From NCBI GenBank assembly GCA_943787375.1, contig CALSME010000002.1:558001-622000 (forward strand): a stretch of 64,000 nt of DNA, written 5' to 3'. Origin of the DNA: an uncultured Polaribacter sp. Its GTDB lineage: Bacteria; Bacteroidota; Bacteroidia; Flavobacteriales; Flavobacteriaceae. The position numbers were made by a program, and so were the translations under genes. Of this stretch, positions 26,865-36,024 are shown one piece after another (the stretch's first letter is position 1; every line of letters starts with the position of its first letter). The notes under the pieces are model-generated. The model did not search any database. It worked only from the letters and a program-made list of their open reading frames with translations, and had not been told where the DNA came from.

Positions 26865-27260
26865 ATGAAAAAAATTATCCTATTGTTCAGTTTTATGTTG
26901 ATTGGAATATCAACACAAGGCCAAGAAGTAAAAAAGAATAAAAATGCAAAAGTTGCTTTTGAGGTAGACGGTATTTGCGGTATGTGTAAAAAGCGAATTG
27001 AAACCGCTGCTTTGAAAACCAAAGGAGTAAAATTTGCGCTTTGGGACATCAAAACACACCAATTAAACTTAATTGTTGACGAGCGTAAGACAGCGGTAAC
27101 AACGATTCAGAAAAATATTTTAAAAGTTGGCCATGATGTAAAAGGAATCAAAGCCACTGATGAGGCTTACAATTCGGTTCATCCATGTTGTAAGTATCGT
27201 GATGAAGAAATTGTATTAGACCATGAAGGAAGCCTAAAAAAGCAAGAAAAGAAACAATAA
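26865..27260 (+). CDS. Exported heavy-metal-associated (HMA) domain protein
   Basis: After a signal peptide (MKKIILLFSFMLIGISTQGQ) the 131-residue protein has one HMA ferredoxin-like domain (about residues 29-95) with the metal site CGMCKKRIE. A second pair of cysteines (HPCCKYRDEE) lies near the C-terminus. HMA domains bind Cu(I) or similar ions through the CxxC. It starts 8 bases after the TonB receptor stop. It probably passes metal in the periplasm, but could be a resistance chaperone. Confidence 0.9.
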   Translation: MKKIILLFSFMLIGISTQGQEVKKNKNAKVAFEVDGICGMCKKRIETAALKTKGVKFALWDIKTHQLNLIVDERKTAVTTIQKNILKVGHDVKGIKATDEAYNSVHPCCKYRDEEIVLDHEGSLKKQEKKQ

Positions 27261-27270
27261 AAGAAGAACA

Positions 27271-27522
27271 ATGAAAAAAGGACTATTCACTTTAGCGATT
27301 ATTTTTACATTCGGTATTTTAATTACCTCTTGTAAAACCTCAGAAAAAAAAGAGCACGACAAAGTGCATGTTAAAGAACATTTGCATGCAGAGAAAACAG
27401 TGTATCAATGTCCCATGAAATGCGAGGAAGAAAAAACCTACGAGAAAGAAGGGACGTGTCCAGTGTGTGAAATGAAACTTCGAAAAAAAGTGGAGCAGCA
27501 GCAACATGAAGCGCACCATTAA
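27271..27522 (+). CDS. Small lipoprotein with heavy-metal-binding (CPM...CPVC) motif
   Basis: The 83-residue protein has a lipobox (ILITSC) and one heavy-metal-binding domain: YQCPMKCEE and GTCPVCEMKL, as found in the N-terminal parts of CusB-like efflux adaptors. Histidines surround it (DKVHVKEHLHAEK and HEAHH). It ends the plus-strand metal operon, 10 bases after the HMA gene. The likely role is metal storage or transfer at a membrane surface. Confidence 0.88.
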   Translation: MKKGLFTLAIIFTFGILITSCKTSEKKEHDKVHVKEHLHAEKTVYQCPMKCEEEKTYEKEGTCPVCEMKLRKKVEQQQHEAHH

Positions 27523-27527
27523 GTAAT

Positions 27528-27560
27528 AAAAAACCCGTTAGAATTTCTAACGGGTTTTTT
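27528..27560. terminator. Bidirectional terminator after the metal locus
   Basis: A perfect stem AAAAAACCCGTTAGAA / TTCTAACGGGTTTTTT with a one-base centre. It can end the metal operon on the plus strand and the metalloprotease gene on the minus strand. Confidence 0.9.
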
Positions 27561-27583
27561 GTTCAATAGGAATTTTAATTCCT

Positions 27584-30076
27584 TTATTTAGGATCTAGTA
27601 TCATGCCAATTCTATCCGCTACATCTTGATAGTGGTAGCGTGTAATGGTATTTGGAGCTTTGTTAGCTGCAGCTCTTGCATCCCGTCTTAAACGTTTCAG
27701 TTCGCCTCTTGCAACAGATTTGATATCTGATTGATTTACATTAATACCACTTTGTTTAAAGTAACCTGCATTTGCACCTCTTTGATTTCTTGCTTTGTTT
27801 AGTAAAAAATCTAAGCGATCTAAATGGGCTCTCTGTAGGTTTCTTCTATAAGTATCTGTGCTTCTTCCGTTGTATAACTCTGTCCACACACCGCTACGTA
27901 AGTCACGCATCATGCTTACCAATGAATACGCTTTCGAGCCATTCATAGTCTCATTTTCGATCATTCGTGCCATTCTACCTGCATCTAAGATATTGTTCAA
28001 TGTTCTTGCTTGCAAACCACGTACTCTTTCTACCGAGCCAGAAAATTCAGTTTTGCTGAAAATGTTTTTATCCAACATCCATTTTGGTGTTTTAAACAAT
28101 TCATCAATCACAAATTTCAATGCTTCTTTCTGAGTTGCTTTGTCTACATGAGCGTATACATCTCCTTCTTGGTCTGTTGTTTTATAGTATTCATAAACAC
28201 CACCAATGTTTGCGCTTACATGCCCCATGTAACGATTAAACTGACTTAATAGTTGTCCGTACATTGTAGATAATTCACTGTAGTTTTCACCTTTTTCAGA
28301 AGTCCATTCTTCTAAGTTTGGTAAAATTCTTTTGAGGTTTTTAATACCGTATGCCGAAGCTTTCATTGCGTTGTCTCCTAAATCCTCTGTTTGAGAACTA
28401 GGATCTACAACGCCACCTGCTTGTTGGTGTCCAAATCGATACATTGGGTCTCCAGCATGTGCCATGATCCAACCATCTAAAGTTTCTTTTTCTTCTTTGG
28501 CTGCTTTGTCTAAAATAGGTCTGTATCCCCAAGAAATTGCATATTTATCATAGACACCAATGTTAGGCATTAAGGCAACGCCTTTGTCTTCGGGTTGAGC
28601 AACATAATTAAAACGCGCATAGTCCATAATAGAAGGTGCGGTTCCGTACTTAGCAGTAAAGGAAGTTGATCGTAAAGAATCTACAGGGTATGCCACAGAA
28701 CTCCCCATATTATGAGGCAATCCTAAAGTATGTCCAACTTCATGAGAAGAAACAAATTGAATCAAACGCCCCATTGTTTCTGTTTTAAATTCATTGCTAC
28801 GAGCACCTGTATTGATGGCCGCTGTTTGAATGAAATACCAGTTGTGTAATAAGGTCATTACATTGTGGTACCAGTTGATGTCTGATTCTAATATTTCTCC
28901 AGAACGAGGGTCGCTCACATGAGGTCCGTTTGCATTTGGTATTGGAGAAGCTAAGTAACGTACTACTGAATAGCGAACATCTTCTGGAGACCATTCTGGG
29001 TCTTCTTCTTTGGTGGGAGGTGTTTTTGCAACAATGGCATTTTTAAATCCTGCCGCTTCAAAAGCAACTTGCCAATCGTTGATCCCTTGTTTAATGTAAG
29101 GCACCCATTCTGTTGGCGTAGCTCTATCTATGTAATATACAATCTGTTTTTTTGGTTCTACCAATTCACCGCGATTAAATTTTTCAAGATCTTCATCTTT
29201 CACTTCCAATCTCCAACGGTCTAAATAGGTTATTTTTTTACTTTTTTGAGCATCCAACCCATAATCTGTTTGCCCTCTAGCAAACCATCCAACACGTTCG
29301 TCAAAATAACGACGTTTCATCGGTACCTTAGGAAGTAATATCATCGAGTTACTCATTTCTAAAGTAATAGATCCTAAAGCACTGTTTGAAGGAGCTTTGT
29401 TGGCAAAATACGTTTTTACATGTCTTACTTCGATGTTTTTTGGGTAGCTACTTACTCGCTCTACATAAGAACGGCTTTTGTCCATTCTTGTAATTTGATA
29501 TGATTTTCTTCTACGAGATGGAAAACCCAAAGGTTTAACATCGGTTGTAAAAAGAGATGTTGCATCAATTACTGAAGCAGTAGAATCTTTACTAAACGCT
29601 TTTATTGGAAACGAAAATAAAATAGGTTCCAAATTTGAATTTACGACCGCTTCATGTACTGGTAAGATCGTATCTGCAACTACGTCATAAGAAACGACTC
29701 TTAGTAAAATTTGTTTGCTTTTCTTTTCCCAACGCAACACTTGTGTGTTGGTTTTTCCACCACCAAATCCAATTCCAGAAGCTGTTTTGGCAATTCTAGT
29801 AACCATTAACATTTCTCTTTTCAATAAAGAATCTGGGATTTCGAATAAATAGGTGTCGTCTTTTGTATGAACTTTAAATAAACCTTCGTCCGTTTTATGT
29901 TTTTTTGTGACTACTTTTCCATAGGGTTGAATAGCACCTTTTTTCGGTTTTGGCTTGGGTTTCGGAGTCGTTTTAACAGCGGGTTTTTTCTTTTTCCAGA
30001 ATTGCGCATCTGCATCAAGAGAGAAACCAAAAACGAATGCAACTAGTACTAGTTGAGATAAGGTTTTTTTAGTCAT
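27584..30076 (-). CDS. Exported zinc-dependent metalloprotease (DUF5117/DUF4953 family)
   Basis: This 830-residue protein has a signal peptide (VLVAFVFGFSLDADAQ), a basic Lys/Pro stretch (KPKPKPKKG), a DUF5117-like N-terminal region and a metzincin-like catalytic domain. The zinc motif is HEVGHTLGLPHNMGSS (HExxHxxGxxH), with the later methionine region SIMDYARFNYVAQPED. I know the family as zinc-dependent metalloproteases of Bacteroidota with unknown natural substrate. It has no T9SS sorting domain, so it may stay in the periplasm or on the membrane. Confidence 0.9.
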   Translation of the reverse strand: MTKKTLSQLVLVAFVFGFSLDADAQFWKKKKPAVKTTPKPKPKPKKGAIQPYGKVVTKKHKTDEGLFKVHTKDDTYLFEIPDSLLKREMLMVTRIAKTASGIGFGGGKTNTQVLRWEKKSKQILLRVVSYDVVADTILPVHEAVVNSNLEPILFSFPIKAFSKDSTASVIDATSLFTTDVKPLGFPSRRRKSYQITRMDKSRSYVERVSSYPKNIEVRHVKTYFANKAPSNSALGSITLEMSNSMILLPKVPMKRRYFDERVGWFARGQTDYGLDAQKSKKITYLDRWRLEVKDEDLEKFNRGELVEPKKQIVYYIDRATPTEWVPYIKQGINDWQVAFEAAGFKNAIVAKTPPTKEEDPEWSPEDVRYSVVRYLASPIPNANGPHVSDPRSGEILESDINWYHNVMTLLHNWYFIQTAAINTGARSNEFKTETMGRLIQFVSSHEVGHTLGLPHNMGSSVAYPVDSLRSTSFTAKYGTAPSIMDYARFNYVAQPEDKGVALMPNIGVYDKYAISWGYRPILDKAAKEEKETLDGWIMAHAGDPMYRFGHQQAGGVVDPSSQTEDLGDNAMKASAYGIKNLKRILPNLEEWTSEKGENYSELSTMYGQLLSQFNRYMGHVSANIGGVYEYYKTTDQEGDVYAHVDKATQKEALKFVIDELFKTPKWMLDKNIFSKTEFSGSVERVRGLQARTLNNILDAGRMARMIENETMNGSKAYSLVSMMRDLRSGVWTELYNGRSTDTYRRNLQRAHLDRLDFLLNKARNQRGANAGYFKQSGINVNQSDIKSVARGELKRLRRDARAAANKAPNTITRYHYQDVADRIGMILDPK

Positions 30077-30174
30077 TTGAAATTTTTTAAAAAGTTTGAT
30101 TATCCAAATGTAATTACTAAAGTTGGGGATAAAAAATATAAATTAAATATTTAATTTTTTAAATGGATCCAAAT

Positions 30175-30207
30175 AAAAAACCACCTCAAATTTTGAAATG
30201 GTTTTTT
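30175..30207 (-). terminator. Terminator of pruA
   Basis: Arms AAAAAACCA (30175-30183) and TGGTTTTTT (30199-30207) pair, with a second partial pairing inside the loop. It follows the pruA stop by about 20 bases and reads into a T-run on the minus strand. Confidence 0.7.
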
Positions 30208-30229
30208 AGAAAAGTGATTGGACTTATAA

Positions 30230-31855
30230 TTATCCTAAAAAAGCATATTTATAATCTGTTGGAGTTACAAGCGTTTCTTTTATCAATCGAACTGAAGTCC
30301 AACGCAATAAGTTTTGTGCAGACCCTGCTTTGTCGTTTGTTCCTGAAGCTCTTCCGCCTCCAAAAGGTTGTTGTCCAACAACAGCTCCTGTTGGTTTGTC
30401 ATTAATGTAGAAGTTTCCAGCAGCATTTTCCAATGCTTTTGAAGCCTTTTCTACAATGTATCTATCGGTAGAGAAAATAGCACCGGTAAGCGCAAATTCT
30501 GTAGACTCATCTACTAATTTTAAAGAAGCTTCCCATTCTGCATCTTCATAAACAAAGATGGTCATTACTGGGCCAAATAGCTCTGTAGTCATGGTTGCAT
30601 AGGTTGGCGACTTAGCTACGATAACCGTTGGTTCAATAAAGTATCCAACAGATTTGTCGTGTCCACCACCAATAATTACATCGGCATCTTCATCTGCTTT
30701 CGCTGCATCAATAAAATGTGCGATTTTATCAAAAGAACCTTCGTGTATTACTGCATTTACAAAATTAGAAGGATCTTCTGGAGAGCCCATTTTAATTTCA
30801 TTTGCCTGTGTTATCAAATGTTCTTTTACATCCTCCCACATAGAAGCAGGAATGTAAGCACGAGATGCTGCAGAACATTTTTGTCCTTGATATTCAAAAG
30901 CCCCTCTTGTAATTGCAGTAGCAACTTGTAAGGGATTTGAAGAATTGTGAACCCAGATAAAATCTTTCCCACCGGTTTCTCCAACAATTCTTGGGTAAGT
31001 TTTATAGGTGTGAATATTGTTACCGATTTGTTTCCATAGGTTTTTGAATACATGCGTTGAACCGGTAAAGTGCAATCCTGAAAAATCTGGAGAGGCCAAT
31101 ACGTTATCAGAAATCATTACTGGATCTCCATAAATTACATTGATGACACCATCTGGTAAACCAGCTTCTTTAAATAGATCTACAATTACTTGTGCAGAAT
31201 AGGCTTGATGATCTGAAGGTTTCCAAACGACAACGTTCCCCATTAAAGCTGCTGCTGCAGGTAAATTTGCTGCAATAGACGTAAAGTTAAAAGGAGAAAT
31301 TGCGTATACAAATCCTTCTAAAGGACGATATTCTACGCGGTTCCAAATTCCTGGAGCCGAAGCAGGTTGGTCTTTAAAAATGTCTGTCATGTATTGAACA
31401 TTAAAACGGAAGAAATCAATCATTTCACAAGCGGCATCAATTTCTGCTTGATATACGTTTTTAGATTGTGCAATCATGGTTGCAGCGTTCATTCTTGCTC
31501 TGTAAGGTCCCGCCAATAATTCTGCGGCCTTTAAAAAAATCGTAGCACGTTCTGTCCAACTTACGTTAGACCACGCTTCTCTTGCTGCTAAAGCTGTCGA
31601 GATCGCAGCGTCTACATGCGATTTGTCTGCGGTGTGATATTGCCCAACAACATGTTGATGGTCATGAGGAGGTGTAATGTTTTTTGTATTTCCTGTTCTC
31701 ACTTCTTCCCCATTAATATGCATAGGCACATCCATATTGCTGAGAAACATTTCTTTATAAGTAGCCAATACTTCTGCTCTTTCTGGAGATTCTGGAGCGT
31801 ATTCTTTTACGGGTTCATTGACTGCTTTGGGTACGTTAAAAAATCCTCTTGCCAT
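30230..31855 (-). CDS. pruA: L-glutamate gamma-semialdehyde dehydrogenase
   Basis: The enzyme (541 residues) oxidises glutamate 5-semialdehyde (from proline) to glutamate with NAD+. It is the separate PruA form of the aldehyde dehydrogenase family. Seen features are the NAD-binding region WKPSDHQAYS, the glutamate base region FTGSTHVFK and GETGGKDFIWVH, and the catalytic Cys in YQGQKCSAASRAYIP. The end (GGRASGTNDKAGS, LLRWTSVRLIKET) matches the P5C dehydrogenase subfamily. A separate proline dehydrogenase gene is not in the window. Confidence 0.97.
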   Translation of the reverse strand: MARGFFNVPKAVNEPVKEYAPESPERAEVLATYKEMFLSNMDVPMHINGEEVRTGNTKNITPPHDHQHVVGQYHTADKSHVDAAISTALAAREAWSNVSWTERATIFLKAAELLAGPYRARMNAATMIAQSKNVYQAEIDAACEMIDFFRFNVQYMTDIFKDQPASAPGIWNRVEYRPLEGFVYAISPFNFTSIAANLPAAAALMGNVVVWKPSDHQAYSAQVIVDLFKEAGLPDGVINVIYGDPVMISDNVLASPDFSGLHFTGSTHVFKNLWKQIGNNIHTYKTYPRIVGETGGKDFIWVHNSSNPLQVATAITRGAFEYQGQKCSAASRAYIPASMWEDVKEHLITQANEIKMGSPEDPSNFVNAVIHEGSFDKIAHFIDAAKADEDADVIIGGGHDKSVGYFIEPTVIVAKSPTYATMTTELFGPVMTIFVYEDAEWEASLKLVDESTEFALTGAIFSTDRYIVEKASKALENAAGNFYINDKPTGAVVGQQPFGGGRASGTNDKAGSAQNLLRWTSVRLIKETLVTPTDYKYAFLG

Positions 31856-31957
31856 TTTATGTGTATTTAAATTTTATTCTATTAATTTTGACAACAAAGT
31901 TACAATATTTAATCACAAGGTATATTTTTCGGTGCTTTAAAAAAGAAATTTAAAAAA

Positions 31958-32665
31958 ATGTGTACAGTTACCTATCTTCCCATAGGAAAGAATCAATTTA
32001 TACTAACATCCAACCGCGATGAAAGCCCAATGCGAAGAACGATTCCACCCATAAAATACGATTCGCAAGGAGTCGCATTGGTGTACCCAAAAGACGAATT
32101 GGCTGGCGGAACTTGGATCGGTTTAAGTGAGAAAAATAGATTGGTCTGTTTGTTGAATGGTGGTTTTGAAATTCACGAACGAAAAGGACCGTATACAATG
32201 AGTAGGGGTTTAGTTGTTAAAAAAATTCTATCAGCTGAAAATTCAGTTGTATGTATAGAAAATTTTATATTTGATAATATAGAGCCGTTTACCTTGGTTT
32301 TGGTAGATTGGGCAAAATCTTTAGCAACTTATGAGTTGGTCTGGGATGGTGTCACAAAACATTTTATAAAGCTGACTCAAGAACCGAAAATTTGGTCTTC
32401 TTCTACTTTGTACACTGCGGAAATGAAAGCGTCAAGGCGTGCTTGGTTTGCAGATTGGTTATCAGAAAACAAAACGTTTCAACAACAAGAAATTATAAAC
32501 TTCCAGACATCAACAGACAAAGGAACTCCAGAGACCTCTTTAAAAATGAAGCGTAATTTTGTAGAAACCGTGAGTGTTACTTCTGTAAAAAAAGAGAAGG
32601 ATATTTGTCTTATTTATAATGATATTTTAAAAGGAGAAATTTCTAAGAAAACGATTGTGTTTTAA
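31958..32665 (+). CDS. NRDE (TANGO2-like) family protein
   Basis: The 235-residue protein begins MCTVTYLP and has TSNRDESPMRR, which holds the Asn-Arg-Asp-Glu motif of the family, and AGGTWIGL. Cys2 directly after the start Met is conserved, as in N-terminal nucleophile type proteins, but catalysis is not shown for this family. The eukaryotic relative TANGO2 affects secretion and heme transport; bacterial roles are unknown. It stands alone between divergent pruA and convergent apaG. Confidence 0.88.
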   Translation: MCTVTYLPIGKNQFILTSNRDESPMRRTIPPIKYDSQGVALVYPKDELAGGTWIGLSEKNRLVCLLNGGFEIHERKGPYTMSRGLVVKKILSAENSVVCIENFIFDNIEPFTLVLVDWAKSLATYELVWDGVTKHFIKLTQEPKIWSSSTLYTAEMKASRRAWFADWLSENKTFQQQEIINFQTSTDKGTPETSLKMKRNFVETVSVTSVKKEKDICLIYNDILKGEISKKTIVF

Positions 32666-32703
32666 TACAATACAAACAAAATAAAGAGTTTTATAATTGA
32701 GAC

Positions 32704-32720
32704 CTTCAAACCCTTTGAAG
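32704..32720. terminator. Weak hairpin between the NRDE gene and apaG
   Basis: CTTCAAA / TTTGAAG pair around CCC, and flanking AAAGAGT / ACTCTTT could extend it. It lies between two converging genes, but there is no clear T-run. Confidence 0.35.
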
Positions 32721-32743
32721 CGAACACTCTTTGATTTATTTTC

Positions 32744-33130
32744 TTAATTTAAGAGTAATGGATTTGTAAGTTGAAACGTGGGAATCATCACTTTAAATTG
32801 CTCTAAGGTTTCTTGATTTGTCATGGAGTAAAATCCTCTCATAGCGCCTATATTGGAGGTTAAGAAACAACCCGAACTGTACGTGTATTTTTCACTGGGT
32901 TTTAATATTGGACTTTGCCCAACAACGCCTTCTCCAGCTACAACTTCTATTTGATTTAAGCTATCAAAAATTTCCCAATATCGATCTGTAAGTTGCACCG
33001 TTTCATTAGACCTGTTTTCGATGGTTATTGCATAGGAGAAAGCAGAATACAAAGTATGATTACTCAAGCTTGTACCTTTAAAAGTGGTTTCAACAGAGAT
33101 TTTAATGCCTTTTGTGATTTGCGTTTCCAT
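32744..33130 (-). CDS. apaG: ApaG-domain protein
   Basis: The 128-residue protein is a full ApaG domain with family parts YAITIENRSNETVQLTDRYW (in pieces), VAGEGVVGQSPILKPSEKYTYSSG and GAMRGFYSM. ApaG is linked to Co2+/Mg2+ efflux phenotypes in enterobacteria; the biochemical role is not settled. The gene is 47 bases downstream of the T9SS Plug gene and may be co-transcribed with it. Confidence 0.95.
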   Translation of the reverse strand: METQITKGIKISVETTFKGTSLSNHTLYSAFSYAITIENRSNETVQLTDRYWEIFDSLNQIEVVAGEGVVGQSPILKPSEKYTYSSGCFLTSNIGAMRGFYSMTNQETLEQFKVMIPTFQLTNPLLLN

Positions 33131-33177
33131 CGAAGTAAATATAGCTTATTTGTTTAAAAATAACAACATTATTTTAA

Positions 33178-34392
33178 CTACCTATTTTGATCAAGAAAAC
33201 CTGAACCTACACCAATCACTCTTTCATATATGTCACCAAAAGATTGATAGTACACCAGCACGGTATATTGATTTTCTGTTTCATAAAAAGACCCATTAAT
33301 CGTCCTTAGATTTACTTTCTTATCTTCACCAACTGTGGCAAAACTATAATTGTAAAAACCCTGTTTTAAGAGAAAACTTGCTCTGTAAGTATTATTTTCT
33401 GAATCAAAAGACATTTTGTTTTCAGGAGTTAATTCGAAATTATTAAATGCACCATATACATAAACTTCCTTGCCGCTAAAAGGTTGATAGGCATTCAATG
33501 AGAAATGCATCATTGCATAATCTGCTTCTGTTTCTGCATCATTTGCTTCTAAGGTTCGTATTACAAATTGGCCATTAATATCTGGGAAATAGGTGTATTT
33601 TTTATATTTATTGTAATTCTCTGGGTAGAGGTAGTGATGGTAAACGTCTTTTTTTTCTACTAGTTGAATTCCTAAGCTTCTATTTCTAAGAAACTTGGTG
33701 TCGAAATTATAATACTCATTATCTCCCCAGAAATTTGTTTTGTTGGTATAGGTGTATTGTAGTTGATTTGCTTTGAAGAAGGTGGGCTGTAAATTGGTGA
33801 TCTTTTCATTCCAGTTCTCGTTTTTTAGGATCACAACTTTAATTTCTTGTCTCGGGTTGTTAATTTGTAAAGTTGGGTGATTGACAGAAAACTGAATGGT
33901 TTGTTGTGTATTTGAGGTCTTTGTATTTCGACTTCTTTCTACAGATACACCAATAATGACCTCACGTTCATAGAATACAAATCTTCTCGAAAAAATGAGC
34001 TCGTCGTAATCATTTAGCACAGAAAGCAAGTAGTTGCCGCTTTTTGTAATGATTGAATTTGTATTGGGAATTTGTACACGATAATGGGTGTAGCTTTGTA
34101 AAGTGTTGAAGGAGTTTGTAACCTCTAAAATGGTGTTTTGATCAAAACCATCAATATATTGACTGGTCAGCATCCTGCTTTTCTTCCAGTCACTGGTCAT
34201 GTGTTCGATTTTATATTGATAGCTTTTGCTATCGGCATCTAGGTCGTCAAAAGACAATTCTAAAACGGTTCCCAAGGGTACAATCGAGGTAAAAACCTTT
34301 TCTTGTAAGGGTCTTAATTGAATCGACTTTATTTGTTGTGCATGAAGCGATGTTGCAATCAATAAAAAAAAGGAACTTATTTTTAACTTCAT
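33178..34392 (-). CDS. T9SS Plug protein (DUF5103)
   Basis: The family seals the SprA channel of the type IX secretion system when no cargo is present. The 404-residue protein starts at the ATG of a signal peptide (MKLKISSFFLLIATSLHAQ); an in-frame upstream start at 34437 adds 15 residues. The conserved parts QLRPLQEKVFTSIVPLG, ELSFDDLDADSKSYQYKIEH (in pieces) and LYPENYNKYKKYTYFPDING (in part) fit DUF5103 as I remember it. It is divergent from nqrA. A long palindrome lies upstream (34451-34482). Confidence 0.85.
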   Translation of the reverse strand: MKLKISSFFLLIATSLHAQQIKSIQLRPLQEKVFTSIVPLGTVLELSFDDLDADSKSYQYKIEHMTSDWKKSRMLTSQYIDGFDQNTILEVTNSFNTLQSYTHYRVQIPNTNSIITKSGNYLLSVLNDYDELIFSRRFVFYEREVIIGVSVERSRNTKTSNTQQTIQFSVNHPTLQINNPRQEIKVVILKNENWNEKITNLQPTFFKANQLQYTYTNKTNFWGDNEYYNFDTKFLRNRSLGIQLVEKKDVYHHYLYPENYNKYKKYTYFPDINGQFVIRTLEANDAETEADYAMMHFSLNAYQPFSGKEVYVYGAFNNFELTPENKMSFDSENNTYRASFLLKQGFYNYSFATVGEDKKVNLRTINGSFYETENQYTVLVYYQSFGDIYERVIGVGSGFLDQNR

Positions 34393-34450
34393 AATTGGGA
34401 CTGATAATTTTATCAAAAGTAGAAATTTTATTTTCAAAAAAGCGGTACAA

Positions 34451-34482
34451 TTCTTGTTCTCTTTTTAAAAAGAGAACAAGAA
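34451..34482. repeat. Perfect 32-bp palindrome between the Plug gene and nqrA
   Basis: The arms TTCTTGTTCTCTTTTT and AAAAAGAGAACAAGAA are exact complements with no central spacer. It lies about 60 bases upstream of the Plug start and 190 bases upstream of nqrA. No gene ends here, because both neighbours point outward, so it is not needed as a terminator. Confidence 0.7.
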
Positions 34483-34625
34483 ACACGTGGTACTTCGTTT
34501 AAACGCTATGTCATGGAAAAAAGTTCTTTTTCTTCCGCGTTATTTGGTTATTTAGAACAGATATAAATAATAATATTTAATGAATATATAGGATGAATCA
34601 TATCAAAAATAAGCCGTAAAACCAT

Positions 34626-34633
34626 TAAATTTG
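34626..34633 (+). promoter_or_regulatory. -7 box of the nqr operon
   Basis: TAAATTTG matches TAnnTTTG and lies 38 bases before the nqrA ATG (34671). No clear -33 TTG is seen upstream. Confidence 0.5.
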
Positions 34634-34670
34634 CATGATTTTTTTAGATAACTAAAATTAACAAAAACCT

Positions 34671-36020
34671 ATGTCAAAAGACATCCGTATAAAGAAAGGC
34701 TTAAATATTCGTCTTGTAGGCGAAGCAGAACAAACAACCACGCAACTTGCAACAGGTGATTTTTATGCAATAAAGCCATCAGATTTTCACGGAATAACCG
34801 TTAAACTTGTTGCCAAAGAAGGAGCAGAGGTAAAGGCTGGAGAACCACTTTTTTATTCTAAGAGTGATGAACGCATTTTATTTCCAAGTCCTGTAAGTGG
34901 TAAGGTTACCGAGGTTATTCGTGGAGAAAGAAGAAAAGTTTTAGCAATCAATATTGCCGCAAACGCAACCCAAGAATTTAAAGATTTTGGCACTAAAGAT
35001 GCAGCGAGTATGTCTGCAGAAGAGGTGAAAAATCATTTATTAGCTTCTGGTTGTTGGCCATTTGTAAAACAACGTCCTTATGATGTTGTTGCCAATCCAA
35101 ATCAAGCTCCAAAAGCTATTTTTGTATCAGCATATGCAAGTGCACCTTTGGCAGCCGATTTAGATTATACTTTAAAAGGGAAAGAAGCGGAGCTGCAAGC
35201 AGCTTTAACAGCAGTGGGTAAATTAACTGAAGGGAAACTTCACGTTTCTGTTGGTAAAAGTGCAAACTCACCGTTTTCGAGCCTAAAAGGAATTGAAATT
35301 CATAAAGTTTCTGGACCTCACCCAATTGGGAATGTTGGAACACAAATTGCACACATAGATCCGATTAATAAAGGAGAAGTCGTTTGGGTAATTACACCTC
35401 AAGATTTAGTTGTTATTGGTGAGTTGTTGTTAACAGGAAAGTTCAATATTACAAGAACCGTTGCTTTAACAGGTTCTCAGTTTCGCAAGCCACACTATGT
35501 GACGGTAACTGCAGGAGCAAAAGTTGCAGCCATTGTTAAAGGAAATTTAGACAACGATAACACGAGAATTATTAGTGGAAATGTATTGTCTGGTAACCAT
35601 GTAAAAGAAGAAGGTTTTATTGGGTACTACGACAATCAAATAACCGCAATACCAGAAGGAGATGATTATGAATTCTTTGGTTGGAACAAACCGGTATTCA
35701 ATAAAATATCTACCTCAAGAGCGCTGACTTTTTCTTGGTTAACACCCAACAAGAAGTACGACTTAAATACCAATACGAACGGAGAACACAGAGCATTTGT
35801 AGTAACAGGTTCTTATGAAAAAGTGTTTCCTTTAGACTTGTATCCAATGCAGTTGCTAAAAGCGTGTATGTATAAAGATTTAGATGAAATGGAAGCTTTG
35901 GGCGCTTACGAAGTAGCACCAGAAGATTTTGCATTAACAGAATTTATATGTGTATCTAAACAACCTCACCAGAAGATAATTCGTGAAGGTTTAGATTTAA
36001 TGAGAGAAGAATTAGGATAA
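34671..36020 (+). CDS. nqrA: Na+-translocating NADH:quinone reductase subunit A
   Basis: NqrA (449 residues) is the peripheral cytoplasmic subunit of the six-subunit sodium pump that transfers electrons from NADH to menaquinone. It matches the family from SKDIRIKKGLNIRL onward, with VKAGEPLFYSKSDERILFPSPVSGKV (in pieces), SGPHPIGNVGTQIAHIDPI (in part), and ENDs at RREELG-like EELG. It opens the operon nqrABCDEF. Confidence 0.98.
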   Translation: MSKDIRIKKGLNIRLVGEAEQTTTQLATGDFYAIKPSDFHGITVKLVAKEGAEVKAGEPLFYSKSDERILFPSPVSGKVTEVIRGERRKVLAINIAANATQEFKDFGTKDAASMSAEEVKNHLLASGCWPFVKQRPYDVVANPNQAPKAIFVSAYASAPLAADLDYTLKGKEAELQAALTAVGKLTEGKLHVSVGKSANSPFSSLKGIEIHKVSGPHPIGNVGTQIAHIDPINKGEVVWVITPQDLVVIGELLLTGKFNITRTVALTGSQFRKPHYVTVTAGAKVAAIVKGNLDNDNTRIISGNVLSGNHVKEEGFIGYYDNQITAIPEGDDYEFFGWNKPVFNKISTSRALTFSWLTPNKKYDLNTNTNGEHRAFVVTGSYEKVFPLDLYPMQLLKACMYKDLDEMEALGAYEVAPEDFALTEFICVSKQPHQKIIREGLDLMREELG

Positions 36021-36024
36021 GATT

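Noticed and set aside
30163..30405. Plus-strand frame of 80 codons at the pruA end
   Set aside because: It covers the pruA terminator and the pruA 3' end on the opposite strand; no homology or start signal supports it.
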